DNA from: Rubritepida sp.
GTDB lineage: Bacteria > Pseudomonadota > Alphaproteobacteria > Acetobacterales > Acetobacteraceae
NCBI GenBank assembly: GCA_014376425.1
Contig: JACMRO010000017.1
Span: 1 to 21,722 of the forward strand
Length of the DNA stretch: 21,722 nucleotides
Reading direction: 5' to 3'
Positions 1-7,771 of the stretch are shown piece by piece. A program made the translations under genes and the position numbers. Position 1 is the first letter of the stretch. Every line of letters begins with the position of its first letter. The notes beneath the pieces were generated by a model. It saw only the letters and a list, made by a program, of their open reading frames with translations, was not told the DNA's origin and ran no database searches.

Positions 1-839
1 CTGAAACCGACGCGCTGCGGCGGCGGCCGCGCGCGGCTCTGCGTGAACTGGTGGAGAGCTTCGCCTCTTGGCCGGCCGGACTCCACGGTCAGGGGCATGT
101 GGTGACGGCCGCATTGCTGCTGGATGAGAGCGGCTATGTCGAGATGTGGAAAAACGATCGCTCGCCCGAGGCGCCGGGGCGGCTGGAGAACTTGAAGGAA
201 ATGCTGCGCGCGATGGGCGACTACCCCACGCTGCAGGCCTTTCTCGAACACGTGGCCCTGGTGATGGAGAATGACGAAAAGGCGGAGGGCGAGCGGCTGT
301 CGCTTATGACGTTGCATGCGGCCAAGGGACTGGAGTTCGACATGGTATTCCTGCCGGGCTGGGAGGAAGGGTTGTTTCCGCACCAGCGCGCGCTGAACGA
401 GGCCGGTGGCAAGGGGCTCGAGGAGGAGCGGCGCCTGGCCTATGTCGGCATCACCCGGGCGCGCAAGATCGCGGTCATCAGCCATGCCGCGAACCGGCAG
501 ATCTATGGCAGCTGGACCAGCTCCATCCCGTCACGCTTTCTGGACGAGCTGCCGGCCGAATGGGTTTCGCGCGAGGGCAGTGCCGCCACGGCGCGGATGG
601 CGCCTGCCTTCTCCGGCCAGTTTCCGCTCTCGACCCGGCCGCGGATGATCGAGACCGGGGCGTGGGAGGTGCAGTCCCGGCCTGTGAAGCCGGGCGGGTT
701 CGCGGTTGGCAGCCGGGTCTTCCACCAGAAATTCGGCTATGGCCGGGTGACTGGTGTTGATGACGACAAACTGGACATCACCTTCGAGAAGGCGGGACAT
801 AAGCGGGTGCTGGATCGCTTCGTGGAGCTGAGCAGTTGA
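1..839 (+). CDS. uvrD: UvrD/PcrA-type superfamily 1 DNA helicase, C-terminal part (5' end outside window)
   Basis: The frame is open from the left edge (first whole codon at position 3) to the TGA at 837-839, so only the last ~279 residues are seen. UvrD/PcrA is an ATP-driven 3'-5' helicase used in nucleotide excision and mismatch repair and in clearing proteins from DNA. Visible motifs are the SF1 motif V region (LMTLHAAKGLEF, then the GWEEGLFPHQ stretch, about 306-383) and motif VI (EEERRLAYVGITRAR, about 421-462), both belonging to RecA-like domain 2A. The C-terminus after a Pro/Arg-rich linker (GSRVFHQKFGYGRVTGV, about 706-758) matches the Tudor-like tail that UvrD/PcrA proteins use to contact RNA polymerase. 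The GTG at 51 is internal and not the start. UvrD and PcrA cannot be separated from this fragment; Rep is less likely because of the tail. Confidence 0.93.
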   Translation, partial: ETDALRRRPRAALRELVESFASWPAGLHGQGHVVTAALLLDESGYVEMWKNDRSPEAPGRLENLKEMLRAMGDYPTLQAFLEHVALVMENDEKAEGERLSLMTLHAAKGLEFDMVFLPGWEEGLFPHQRALNEAGGKGLEEERRLAYVGITRARKIAVISHAANRQIYGSWTSSIPSRFLDELPAEWVSREGSAATARMAPAFSGQFPLSTRPRMIETGAWEVQSRPVKPGGFAVGSRVFHQKFGYGRVTGVDDDKLDITFEKAGHKRVLDRFVELSS

Positions 840-860
840 CGGCCGCCGATGCGGGCCCGC

Positions 861-896
861 GGCCCTTCGGCCATCGGGGCCGGCCCTTCGGCCGGC
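861..896. repeat. Two GC-rich hairpins sharing the core GGCCCTTCGGCC, between uvrD and prmA
   Basis: The 67-nt gap between the helicase stop and prmA holds two stem-loops with the same CTTC loop. The first has a 4-bp stem (861-864 with 869-872). The second has a perfect 7-bp stem, GCCGGCC at 879-885 with GGCCGGC at 890-896. No T-tract follows, so a classical intrinsic terminator is not supported. They could slow polymerase, block 3' exonucleases, or be copies of a dispersed palindromic repeat. The run of G directly after the second hairpin also supplies the prmA ribosome-binding region. Confidence 0.5.
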
Positions 897-906
897 GGGG
901 GCGGGC

Positions 907-1893
907 ATGAAGCGGCGGGCCGAAATCCTCGAGACGATCAGCCTCTCGGGCCTGCCGGACGAGGCGGTGCCGGCCTATGAGGCGGCGCTGCAATCCGTCG
1001 CCACCTCGGTCGATTACTTTCGCGAGGAACCGGGCGAGACCTGGCGGCTGGAGGCGGTGCGGCCACAGGCGGCCGACCAGGCGCCGCTGACCGCAGCGCT
1101 TGCCCTGGCGGCCCTGGTCTCGGGCCATGAGGCGGTGCCATCCCGCGCGCCGGTGGAGGCGGATGGCTGGCTGGCGCGGACGGTGCAAAGCTTTCCCGAG
1201 CAGCCGATCGGCAACCGGGTGCTGATCCGGCCCAGCCACGTCGCCAACCCGCGCGATTACGCCCGGCACGTGCTGGTGCTGGATGCCGGGCTGGCCTTCG
1301 GCAGTGGCGAACACAGCTCGACCCGCGGCTGCCTTCTGGCCTTCGAGGGGGTGGCGCATCGCGTAAGGCGCGCACGGGGCGGGGCGCGAACGCGCCGCAT
1401 CCTGGACCTGGGCTGCGGCTCTGCCATCCTGGCCATGGCGGCGGCCAAATGGCTGCGGCGGCCGGTGCTGGCGACCGATATCGAACCCTGGTCGGTGCGC
1501 ATCGCGGCGCAGAACGGCGTGGCGAACGGCTTGCGGAACCTGCTGACATCGCGCCTGGCGGATGGCTGGCGGCACCGCCGCGTCGCCAGCGATGGGCCCT
1601 ATGACCTGGTCTTCGCCAACATCCTGGCGCGGCCGCTCTGCGCCATGGCCCGCGACCTGGCGCTAGCGCTGGCGCCGGGCGGCACCGCCATCCTGGCCGG
1701 TCTGCTCAACACCCAGGCGAACATGGTGCTGGCCGCGCATCGGCGACAGGGGCTGGTGCTGGAACGCCGGATCCCCGTCGGCGCCTGGACGACGCTGGTG
1801 CTGCGCAAGAGGGGGAACGCGCTGGGCGACGACCGCTCCACGGTCGCGCTGAGCGACGGCCGCTCGGCGGCCACGCTGAGGGCGCGCGCATGA
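907..1893 (+). CDS. prmA: Ribosomal protein L11 methyltransferase
   Basis: PrmA trimethylates ribosomal protein L11 with S-adenosylmethionine in the cytoplasm. This 328-residue protein has the family hallmarks in order: DAGLAFGSGEHSST (residues 126-139), the SAM-binding motif I LDLGCGSAILAMAAA (166-180), the acidic motif II ATDIEP (189-194), and the diagnostic DLVFANILARPL (233-244) followed by LAPGGTAILAGLL. Two departures are visible. A 14-residue Arg-rich insert (151-164) precedes motif I. A tail of about 25 residues (304-328) follows the normal end of the fold and is encoded by an imperfect 27-bp tandem repeat (see the 1819-1880 entry). The ATG at 907 follows a G-rich ribosome-binding stretch. 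The stop overlaps the cupin start as ATGA, so the two are probably translated together. Confidence 0.93.
   Translation: MKRRAEILETISLSGLPDEAVPAYEAALQSVATSVDYFREEPGETWRLEAVRPQAADQAPLTAALALAALVSGHEAVPSRAPVEADGWLARTVQSFPEQPIGNRVLIRPSHVANPRDYARHVLVLDAGLAFGSGEHSSTRGCLLAFEGVAHRVRRARGGARTRRILDLGCGSAILAMAAAKWLRRPVLATDIEPWSVRIAAQNGVANGLRNLLTSRLADGWRHRRVASDGPYDLVFANILARPLCAMARDLALALAPGGTAILAGLLNTQANMVLAAHRRQGLVLERRIPVGAWTTLVLRKRGNALGDDRSTVALSDGRSAATLRARA
1819..1880. repeat. Imperfect 27-bp tandem repeat forming two hairpins in the 3' end of prmA
   Basis: GCGCTGGGCGACGACCGCTC (1819-1838) is repeated as GCGCTGAGCGACGGCCGCTC (1846-1865), 18 of 20 identical, offset 27 nt. A decayed third start, CGCTGAG, lies at 1874-1880. 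In protein this reads as ALGDDRSTV / ALSDGRSAA / TLRARA. Each unit folds into a hairpin: CGACCG (1830-1835) with CGGTCG (1841-1846), and GGCCG (1858-1862) with CGGCC (1868-1872), both with 5-nt loops, and each with a further outer GCG/CGC pairing. The two units differ by a compensatory pair, A1832-T1844 against G1859-C1871. The third unit also supplies GAGGG (1878-1882), the likely cupin ribosome-binding site. Confidence 0.75.
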
Positions 1894-2387
1894 CGCTGGT
1901 TGTGGTGCAGCCCGGGCAGGGGCGCGAATTCTGGCAGCCCGTGCCGGCCAATGGCTTCGTGCGCTGCCTCCTGGCCAGCCAGGACTTTGACGCGCAAACC
2001 GCTTTCGCCATGGGTACGCAGACGGTGGCGGCGGGCTGCTTCGTGCGCGAACACCTGCACCCCGACAATGAGGAGGTGATCTTCGTCCTCCAGGGGACCG
2101 GCGAGGCGCTGCTGGATGGCGAGCGCACCGAACCCATGCAGCCCGGCACCTGCCTGTTCCTGGGCCGCAACCGGCTGCACCGCTTCCAGGCAAGCGACGA
2201 CGCGCCGCTGACCTTCATGTGGCTGATGATGCCCGGGGGGCTGGAGACCTTTTTCGCCCGCATCGGGCGTGAGAAGCACCCGGGCGAGGCAGCGCCCGCA
2301 TCTTTCCCGCGCCCGGCGGATGTGCTGCAGATCGAGGCGGAGACGGTGTTCGGGGTGGTGCCGCCCGGGCCGACCATGGGGCGGTGA
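1890..2387 (+). CDS. Single-domain cupin protein
   Basis: This 165-residue protein has one cupin barrel. The metal-binding set is visible: His55 and His57 with Glu61/62 in REHLHPDNEEVIFVLQGTG (53-71), and His97 in PGTCLFLGRNRLHRF (85-99). Small cupins of this kind bind a divalent metal and may be dioxygenases, isomerases or ligand sensors; the substrate cannot be told from sequence. There is no signal peptide, so it should be cytoplasmic. It starts inside the prmA stop (ATGA at 1890-1893), with GAGGG seven bases upstream, indicating translational coupling. That does not by itself imply a ribosome-related role. The C-terminal 45 residues after the barrel are Pro-rich and not recognised. Confidence 0.85.
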   Translation: MTLVVVQPGQGREFWQPVPANGFVRCLLASQDFDAQTAFAMGTQTVAAGCFVREHLHPDNEEVIFVLQGTGEALLDGERTEPMQPGTCLFLGRNRLHRFQASDDAPLTFMWLMMPGGLETFFARIGREKHPGEAAPASFPRPADVLQIEAETVFGVVPPGPTMGR

Positions 2388-2488
2388 AGCGAATGGACCG
2401 GGCGGGCCAGTAGGGTTCAGCGCGCCGGGGAATACGCGGAATGCCAAGGAGCAGCAGGACATGAAAGGCTGCCCCCGGGCAGGGTGGG

Positions 2489-2519
2489 GGCGGCGCCCGC
2501 GAGCCGCGTCAGCGCCGCC
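2489..2519. other. Inverted repeat across the transporter stop codon, between convergent genes
   Basis: GGCGGCGC (2489-2496) pairs perfectly with GCGCCGCC (2512-2519) around a 15-nt loop that contains the stop codon of the minus-strand transporter. A smaller hairpin, CTGCC with GGCAG, lies at about 2469-2482. The 121-nt gap (2388-2508) separates convergent genes and would need termination from both sides. No T-tract follows on either strand, so this is at most a weak or Rho-assisted terminator. Confidence 0.3.
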
Positions 2520-3657
2520 AGAACCAGTTCGCCGCGGCGACGCAGCCGAGCATTGCGGCGACCATCGGCAGCCCAGTCCCGTCATGCCAAACGCCCAGTG
2601 CCACCCCAGCCACGCCGCCCAGCGCGAACTGTAAAGTTCCCATCAACGCCGAGGCGGTGCCTGCCATCCGCGGGAAATGCGCCAGCCCAAGCACCGTGCC
2701 GAGCGGGAACAGCAGACCCAGCAGGCTAATGAAGCAGAACAAGAAGGCGAAGAGCAGGGAAAACGGCCCGTCCAGCAAGGTCAGCGTCACCAGCGCCAGG
2801 GCCAGCACCGCCATCGCCACCAGCACACGGCCGAACAGCACCTCACGCCCCCATCGCTGCGCGAGCCAGCCGGAAAGCTGGCTGCCTGCGATGATGCCCA
2901 CCGCGTTGACGCCGAACAGCAGGCCGTACTGGCCCGGCGCGATGGAATGCACCTCCATGAAGACGGATGGCGACCCGGCGATGTAGGCGAACATCGAAGC
3001 GGTGCCGAAGCTGGAGGCGAGGGCTGGGCGGCGGAAGCGCGCATCGGCCAGCAGCGCGCCATAGGCTGCGAGGATTTCGGCCGGGGTCTGCCGCAGGCGG
3101 CGCGCCGGTGGGTGGGTTTCGGGCAGCGCCAGCACCACCAGCAGCAGCGCCACGCCGCCGAAGAGCGCCAACGCCACGAAGATGGCGCGCCAGCCCAGCG
3201 CCTCGGCCAGCAGCCCGCCCAGGGAAGGTGCCAGGATCGGCGCCACCCCCATGATCAGCATCAGCCGGGCCATCAGCCGCACCGGGTCGCGCAGTTCCGC
3301 CACGTCGCGCACCACGGCGCGGGCGACGACCATGCCGGCGCAGCCGCCCAGCGCCTGCAGTAGCCGCAGGGCGATCATCTGCGGCATGTCCTGGGCCAGC
3401 GCGCATGCCAGCGAGGCGACCACGAAGAGCGCCACGCCGAACAGCAGCGGCGGCTTGCGGCCCAGCCTGTCGGTCAGCGGGCCATAGGCGAGCTGGCCCA
3501 GCGCCATGCCCAGGAAGTAGCTGGCGATGGTGAGCTGGGCGCCGGCCGAATTACTCCCCAGCGACGCCGCCATGGCGGGCAGGGCGGGCAGATACATGTC
3601 GATGGCGAGCGGCGCGAAGGCCGCCAGCAGCCCCAGGATCAGCGGCAGGATGGTCAT
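2509..3657 (-). CDS. Bcr/CflA-family MFS drug exporter
   Basis: The 382-residue protein is almost wholly hydrophobic with about twelve predicted membrane helices. The N-terminus, with IDMYLPALPAMAASLG (residues 19-34), is characteristic of the Bcr/CflA subgroup (bicyclomycin and chloramphenicol exporters of the DHA1 family). The cytoplasmic loop 2-3 motif appears as GPLTDRLGRKP (about 59-69), the standard MFS motif A. It should act as a proton-driven efflux pump in the inner membrane; the substrate is unknown and drug resistance is only inferred from the family. Its ATG overlaps the stop of the upstream Hsp70-like gene as ATGA (3654-3657), so the two are probably translated together. The end, WFWRR, is abrupt but the length is normal for the family. 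Confidence 0.88.
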   Translation of the reverse strand: MTILPLILGLLAAFAPLAIDMYLPALPAMAASLGSNSAGAQLTIASYFLGMALGQLAYGPLTDRLGRKPPLLFGVALFVVASLACALAQDMPQMIALRLLQALGGCAGMVVARAVVRDVAELRDPVRLMARLMLIMGVAPILAPSLGGLLAEALGWRAIFVALALFGGVALLLVVLALPETHPPARRLRQTPAEILAAYGALLADARFRRPALASSFGTASMFAYIAGSPSVFMEVHSIAPGQYGLLFGVNAVGIIAGSQLSGWLAQRWGREVLFGRVLVAMAVLALALVTLTLLDGPFSLLFAFLFCFISLLGLLFPLGTVLGLAHFPRMAGTASALMGTLQFALGGVAGVALGVWHDGTGLPMVAAMLGCVAAANWFWRR

Positions 3658-4850
3658 CCGCCCATCAGCGCCAGCCCCTCCGCCACCGAGGTGAATTCGC
3701 CGCCGCCGGCCAAGCGTTCCAGGCCGAAGCGGATTTCGAAGATGCGCCGACCCGCCGGGACATAGGCGCTGCCGCCGGTGAGGAAGACATGGTCGACAGC
3801 GCGGTCGTCGCAGCCGGCGGCAACCAGGGCTGCGTCCACCGTGGCGGCGATGCGGGCGACGTCCCGCCCGATCCAGGCCTCGAATTCGGCGCGGGTGATG
3901 CGCCGCCGCAGGTCGAAGCCGTCATGCGTGAAGGTCAGCGTGGTTTCCTCGGCGCCGGACAGGGCGGCTTTCGCCTCTGCCACGGCGCGGTAGAGCGCCA
4001 GGCCCTGCTCATCCTCGATAAGGCGGATCAGGGCGGCCAGCTGCGTGGGCACGTCCGACAGGCGGGCCACTTCGGCGATGTCGCGCAGCTGGCGCGGGCT
4101 GCGCATCTGCGCCAGGCGATGCCAGCGGGTGAAGCCCGCGAAGAAGCTCACCGGCACCGGCAGGGCCTGTTCCATTACCCTGTAGTGCCCGTTCTGGCCC
4201 AGCAGGGGGGCTACGGCGTGGCGCATGATCGCGGCGTCGAAATCATCGCCGGCGATGCCGATGCCGGCATGGCCGAGCGCCACCGCGCGCGCGCCGGGCA
4301 TGAAGCGCAGCACCGAGAAATCCGAAGTGCCGCCGCCGAAATCGCCGACCAGCACGGTGGCTGGCCGGTCCAGCCGCTGGGCGAAGCGATGGCCGGCCGC
4401 CTCGGGCTCGGGCACCAGGGTCACATCGGTGATGCCCGACAGGGCAAAGGCGGCCCGCAGCCGGGCTTCAGCCAGCGCCTCGTTCGGGCTTTCGCCGGCG
4501 AAGCGCACCGGGCGGCCGGCGACGACGCGGCTGCCGGGCGGCACCCCTGCATCCCGCAGCAGGTGGCCCAGGAACAGGCCGACAAGCTGCTCCAGTTCCA
4601 TCCGCCGGCCGAAAACCAGTGTGTCGCGCAATGCCGACTGCGCCAGGTGGGTCTTCATCGACAGCATCAGGCGGCAGCCGCCAGGGTCGTCCAGGTAGGC
4701 CTCGGCAGCCGCCGGCCCCGCGACATGGTGCGCGGCCGAGCCCTGGAAACAGAGGATTGAGCGGAAGACGCCGCCACTGGTCCCGGGCCCGGCGACGACC
4801 GAGTTGGTGGTGCCGAAATCGACACCTATGGCGGGTTGGCTGTTTTGCAT
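3654..4850 (-). CDS. Hsp70-like protein, ATPase domain only (YegD-like)
   Basis: From ATG 4848-4850 the product is 398 residues and begins MQNSQPAIGVDFGTTNSVV. The Hsp70/actin ATPase signatures are present: phosphate-1 GVDFGTTNS (9-17), phosphate-2 VGDFGGGTSDFSV (168-180) and the adenosine motif VFLTGGSAYVP (355-365). True DnaK runs to about 640 residues with a substrate-binding domain and lid. Here the protein stops just after the ATPase domain, as in E. coli YegD (about 450 residues). The role is unknown: perhaps an ATP-dependent sensor or specialised chaperone without its own peptide-binding domain. The frame stays open 261 nt further upstream, but that extension is Arg-rich and unlike the family, so I chose the ATG directly before the conserved start. 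It overlaps the exporter gene by 4 nt. Confidence 0.87.
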   Translation of the reverse strand: MQNSQPAIGVDFGTTNSVVAGPGTSGGVFRSILCFQGSAAHHVAGPAAAEAYLDDPGGCRLMLSMKTHLAQSALRDTLVFGRRMELEQLVGLFLGHLLRDAGVPPGSRVVAGRPVRFAGESPNEALAEARLRAAFALSGITDVTLVPEPEAAGHRFAQRLDRPATVLVGDFGGGTSDFSVLRFMPGARAVALGHAGIGIAGDDFDAAIMRHAVAPLLGQNGHYRVMEQALPVPVSFFAGFTRWHRLAQMRSPRQLRDIAEVARLSDVPTQLAALIRLIEDEQGLALYRAVAEAKAALSGAEETTLTFTHDGFDLRRRITRAEFEAWIGRDVARIAATVDAALVAAGCDDRAVDHVFLTGGSAYVPAGRRIFEIRFGLERLAGGGEFTSVAEGLALMGG

Positions 4851-4916
4851 GGCGGCGCGGGCTACAGCACGCGAATGCGGCCGCCGCAAGGTCCAGGCCG
4901 CGATTGGGGCACGGGC

Positions 4917-4956
4917 TGTGCCGTCCTGCGGCGGGGCTTGTGCCACCCTGCGGCGG
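4917..4956. promoter_or_regulatory. 18-bp direct repeat, 22-bp period, ahead of the deoxyribosyltransferase gene
   Basis: TGTGCCGTCCTGCGGCGG (4917-4934) recurs as TGTGCCACCCTGCGGCGG (4939-4956), 16 of 18 identical, with repeat starts 22 bp apart, close to two helical turns. The second copy ends one base before the first ATG of the plus-strand gene at 4958. The region (4851-4957) also separates the divergent Hsp70-like gene. A 5-bp hairpin, GGCAC (4908-4912) with GTGCC (4918-4922), touches the first copy. A tandem operator is one reading; a neutral tandem duplication is the other. The period is not a multiple of three, so it is not a coding repeat. Confidence 0.5.
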
Positions 4957-4957
4957 C

Positions 4958-5451
4958 ATGCAGATGATCGCAGCGATGCGCATCTACCTGGCCGGCCCGG
5001 ACGTCTTCTATCCCGACGCGCCTCACCGAGCGACGCGGTTTCGCGCCGCCTGTGCCGCGGCCGGGCACCATGGCGTCTTTCCGCTCGATCCGTCGCCCCG
5101 GGAACCGCCACCTGATGCTCCCGAATGGTTGCGCATCCACCTGGCGAACGAAGCGCATATCCGCGGCTGCGACGCGATGATCGCCAACATCACGCCGTTC
5201 CGCGGCGTCTCGGTCGACCCCGGTACGGCCTGGGAAATGGGCTTCATGCGGGCGCTTGGCCGCCCGGTCTGCGCCTGGACCGAGGAGTTGCGCGACCTGG
5301 ACGCCCGGGTGGTGCCCGACGGCCTGCTGGTCGAGGCTTACGGGCTGGCCGACAACCTGATGCTGGAGGGCGGCGTGGCGCTTTCCGGCGGTATGGTGTT
5401 CCGCGGCCCGGGCGCCTTCGCTCGCTGCATCGCGCAGCTTGGCGTGGCCGC

Positions 5452-5479
<28 letters not shown>
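4958..5479 (+). CDS. Nucleoside 2-deoxyribosyltransferase family protein
   Basis: The family transfers 2-deoxyribose between bases, or hydrolyses deoxynucleoside (mono)phosphates, in nucleotide salvage. This product, 173 residues from ATG 4958, shows the N-terminal strand RIYLAGPDVFYPDA (8-21), the DAMIANITPFRG loop (72-83), and VDPGTAWEMGF (86-96). Glu93 sits at the position of the nucleophilic glutamate. The length fits the family (about 145-180). Three in-frame ATGs (4958, 4964, 4976) are possible and none has a clear Shine-Dalgarno; the third begins right at the conserved MRIYLAGP, so the true protein may be six residues shorter. The last 28 nt overlap the convergent phoB 3' end. Exact substrate is not predictable; sanitising odd nucleotides is possible. 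Confidence 0.83.
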
Positions 5480-6147
<668 letters not shown>

Positions 6148-6172
6148 TCCGGCAAATCCTTCTGGCATCTTG

Positions 6173-6895
6173 CTACTCCGGTGCGCGGATGACGGCGTAG
6201 GACGCGCCGTCCGATTTTGGCCGCTCGTCGGGCAGGTTCTCGCCGATGATGGCGAAATGTACCCGCTCGGCGATGTTCGTCGCGTGGTCGCCGATGCGTT
6301 CGAGGTTCTTCGCCACGAACAGCAGGTGGGTGGCCGCGGTGATGTGGCGCGGGTCTTCCATCATGAAGGTCAGCAGCTCGCGGAAGATGCCGTTGTAGAT
6401 GTCGTCCACCGGCTCATCGGCGGCCCAGACGTCGTCGGCGCGGGCGGGATCCTTCTCGACCAGCGCGTCGATCGCCCCTTTCAGGTTCTCCTGCACCAGC
6501 ACCGCCAGGCGGGAGAAGCCGTTCATCGAGCCGAACAACGGCTGGGACGACACCACGATGGCGCGCTTGGCGGCGTTGCGCGCGTAGTCGCCGATGCGCT
6601 CCAGATCCTGGCTAATCTTCATGCAGGCGACGATCAGGCGCAGGTCGGCCGCCATTGGCTGGCGCAGCGCCAGCAGCCGCACGCAAAACTGCTCGATCTC
6701 GCGCTCCATCTGGTCCAGCGCGCCGTCGCGGGTGACGACCTCGGCGGCCAACTCGGTATCGCGCCGCACCAGGGCCTGGGTGCTGTCGGCCACCTGGCGT
6801 TCGGCCAGGCCGCCCATGCGGGCTATCATGTCACGCAGCCGGCGCAATTCCTCGGCGTAGCTGCGGACGGTGTGCGGAGTTTCGCTGGATGGCAT
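6173..6895 (-). CDS. phoU: Phosphate signalling protein PhoU
   Basis: PhoU links the PstSCAB transporter to the PhoR/PhoB system and holds the Pho response off when phosphate is plentiful. The 240-residue protein has the expected all-helical architecture of two PhoU repeats. The metal-cluster-type helices are visible as LRLIVACMKISQDLERIGDYARNAAK (about 104-129) and again as THLLFVAKNLERIGDHATNIAE (about 196-217); the two E/D-R-I-G-D-A/H motifs are diagnostic. Length matches E. coli PhoU (241). It starts 12 nt downstream of the pstB stop and ends just before phoB. Its terminal codons carry a GGAG that could serve as the ribosome-binding site for the longer phoB start. Confidence 0.96.
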   Translation of the reverse strand: MPSSETPHTVRSYAEELRRLRDMIARMGGLAERQVADSTQALVRRDTELAAEVVTRDGALDQMEREIEQFCVRLLALRQPMAADLRLIVACMKISQDLERIGDYARNAAKRAIVVSSQPLFGSMNGFSRLAVLVQENLKGAIDALVEKDPARADDVWAADEPVDDIYNGIFRELLTFMMEDPRHITAATHLLFVAKNLERIGDHATNIAERVHFAIIGENLPDERPKSDGASYAVIRAPE

Positions 6896-6907
6896 GTGTC
6901 TTGTCCC

Positions 6908-7762
6908 TCAGCCAAACCGGCCGGTGATGTATTCCTGCGTCTTGGCCTGGCGCGGGTTGGTGAAGAGCTGCGCCGCGGGGGCGATTTCGATCAGCTCGCC
7001 CAGGTAGAAGAACGCCACCTGATCGGCACAGCGCGCCGCCTGCTGCATGTTGTGGGTGACGATGGCAATGGTGAAGTCGCGCTTCAGTTCGTCGATCAGC
7101 TCCTCGATCTTGAGCGTGCTGATCGGGTCGAGCGCGCTGGTCGGCTCGTCGAACAGGATGACGTCGGGCTTCACCGCGATGGTGCGTGCGATGCACAGCC
7201 GCTGCTGCTGGCCGCCCGAGAGGCCCATGGCGTTGGTCTGCAGCCGGTCCTTTACCTCGCCCCAGATGGCGGCGCGGGTCAGCGCCCATTCGACGCGCTC
7301 ATCCATCCCGCGTTTGCTCAGCTTCTCATGCAGCCGCACGCCGAAGGCGATGTTCTCGTAGATCGTCATCGGAAAGGGGGTGGGCTTTTGGAACACCATG
7401 CCGATGCGGGCGCGCAACTCGTTGATGTCGGTGTCGGCATCCAGCAGGTTCTTGCCGTCCATCATCACCTCGCCGGTCGCGATCTGGCCGGGGTACAGGC
7501 TGTACATCCGGTTCAGCACCCGCAGCAGCGTCGACTTGCCGCATCCCGACGGGCCGATCATGCCGGTGACCTGGCGCGCTGGCAGGTCAAAATTGACGCC
7601 CTTCAGCGCCTTGGGGCCGCCTGCCGCATAGACGAAGTCGAGATTGCGGACCGCGATGGCCGAATCCGCGTTCAGCGCGGCGCCGGAGCGTGCCTCAAGC
7701 CTACCGAAGCTGCCTGACGGGGCCGGCGAGGCATGGCCAGGGTTGGTTTGCGTGGAGAACAT
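6908..7762 (-). CDS. pstB: Phosphate ABC transporter ATP-binding protein PstB
   Basis: PstB is the ATPase that powers the PstCA phosphate channel. In the 284-residue product I see Walker A GPSGCGKST (70-78), the Q-loop at Gln125 (GMVFQKP), the ABC signature LSGGQQQR (181-188), Walker B VILFDEPTSALDP (201-213) and the switch His237 in VTHNM. The sequence IYENIAFGVRLH (134-145) is typical of PstB rather than other ABC ATPases. About 35 residues precede the conserved core, an Ala/Gly/Ser-rich extension longer than in E. coli PstB (257 residues). The ATG at 7760-7762 has AAGGA about seven bases upstream, which supports the long form. The gene follows pstA by 9 nt. Confidence 0.97.
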   Translation of the reverse strand: MFSTQTNPGHASPAPSGSFGRLEARSGAALNADSAIAVRNLDFVYAAGGPKALKGVNFDLPARQVTGMIGPSGCGKSTLLRVLNRMYSLYPGQIATGEVMMDGKNLLDADTDINELRARIGMVFQKPTPFPMTIYENIAFGVRLHEKLSKRGMDERVEWALTRAAIWGEVKDRLQTNAMGLSGGQQQRLCIARTIAVKPDVILFDEPTSALDPISTLKIEELIDELKRDFTIAIVTHNMQQAARCADQVAFFYLGELIEIAPAAQLFTNPRQAKTQEYITGRFG

Positions 7763-7771
7763 CAGTTTTCC

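Noticed and set aside
778..1575. Long minus-strand frames opposite prmA
   Set aside because: They are Arg/Pro/Ala-rich and follow the reverse of the PrmA codons.
3789..4760. A 323-codon frame antisense to the Hsp70-like gene
   Set aside because: It is a shadow of conserved Hsp70 motifs and has no domain signature.
4851..5111. An 87-residue N-terminal extension of the Hsp70-like protein
   Set aside because: It is Arg-rich, unlike the family, and overlaps the conserved start of the divergent deoxyribosyltransferase gene.
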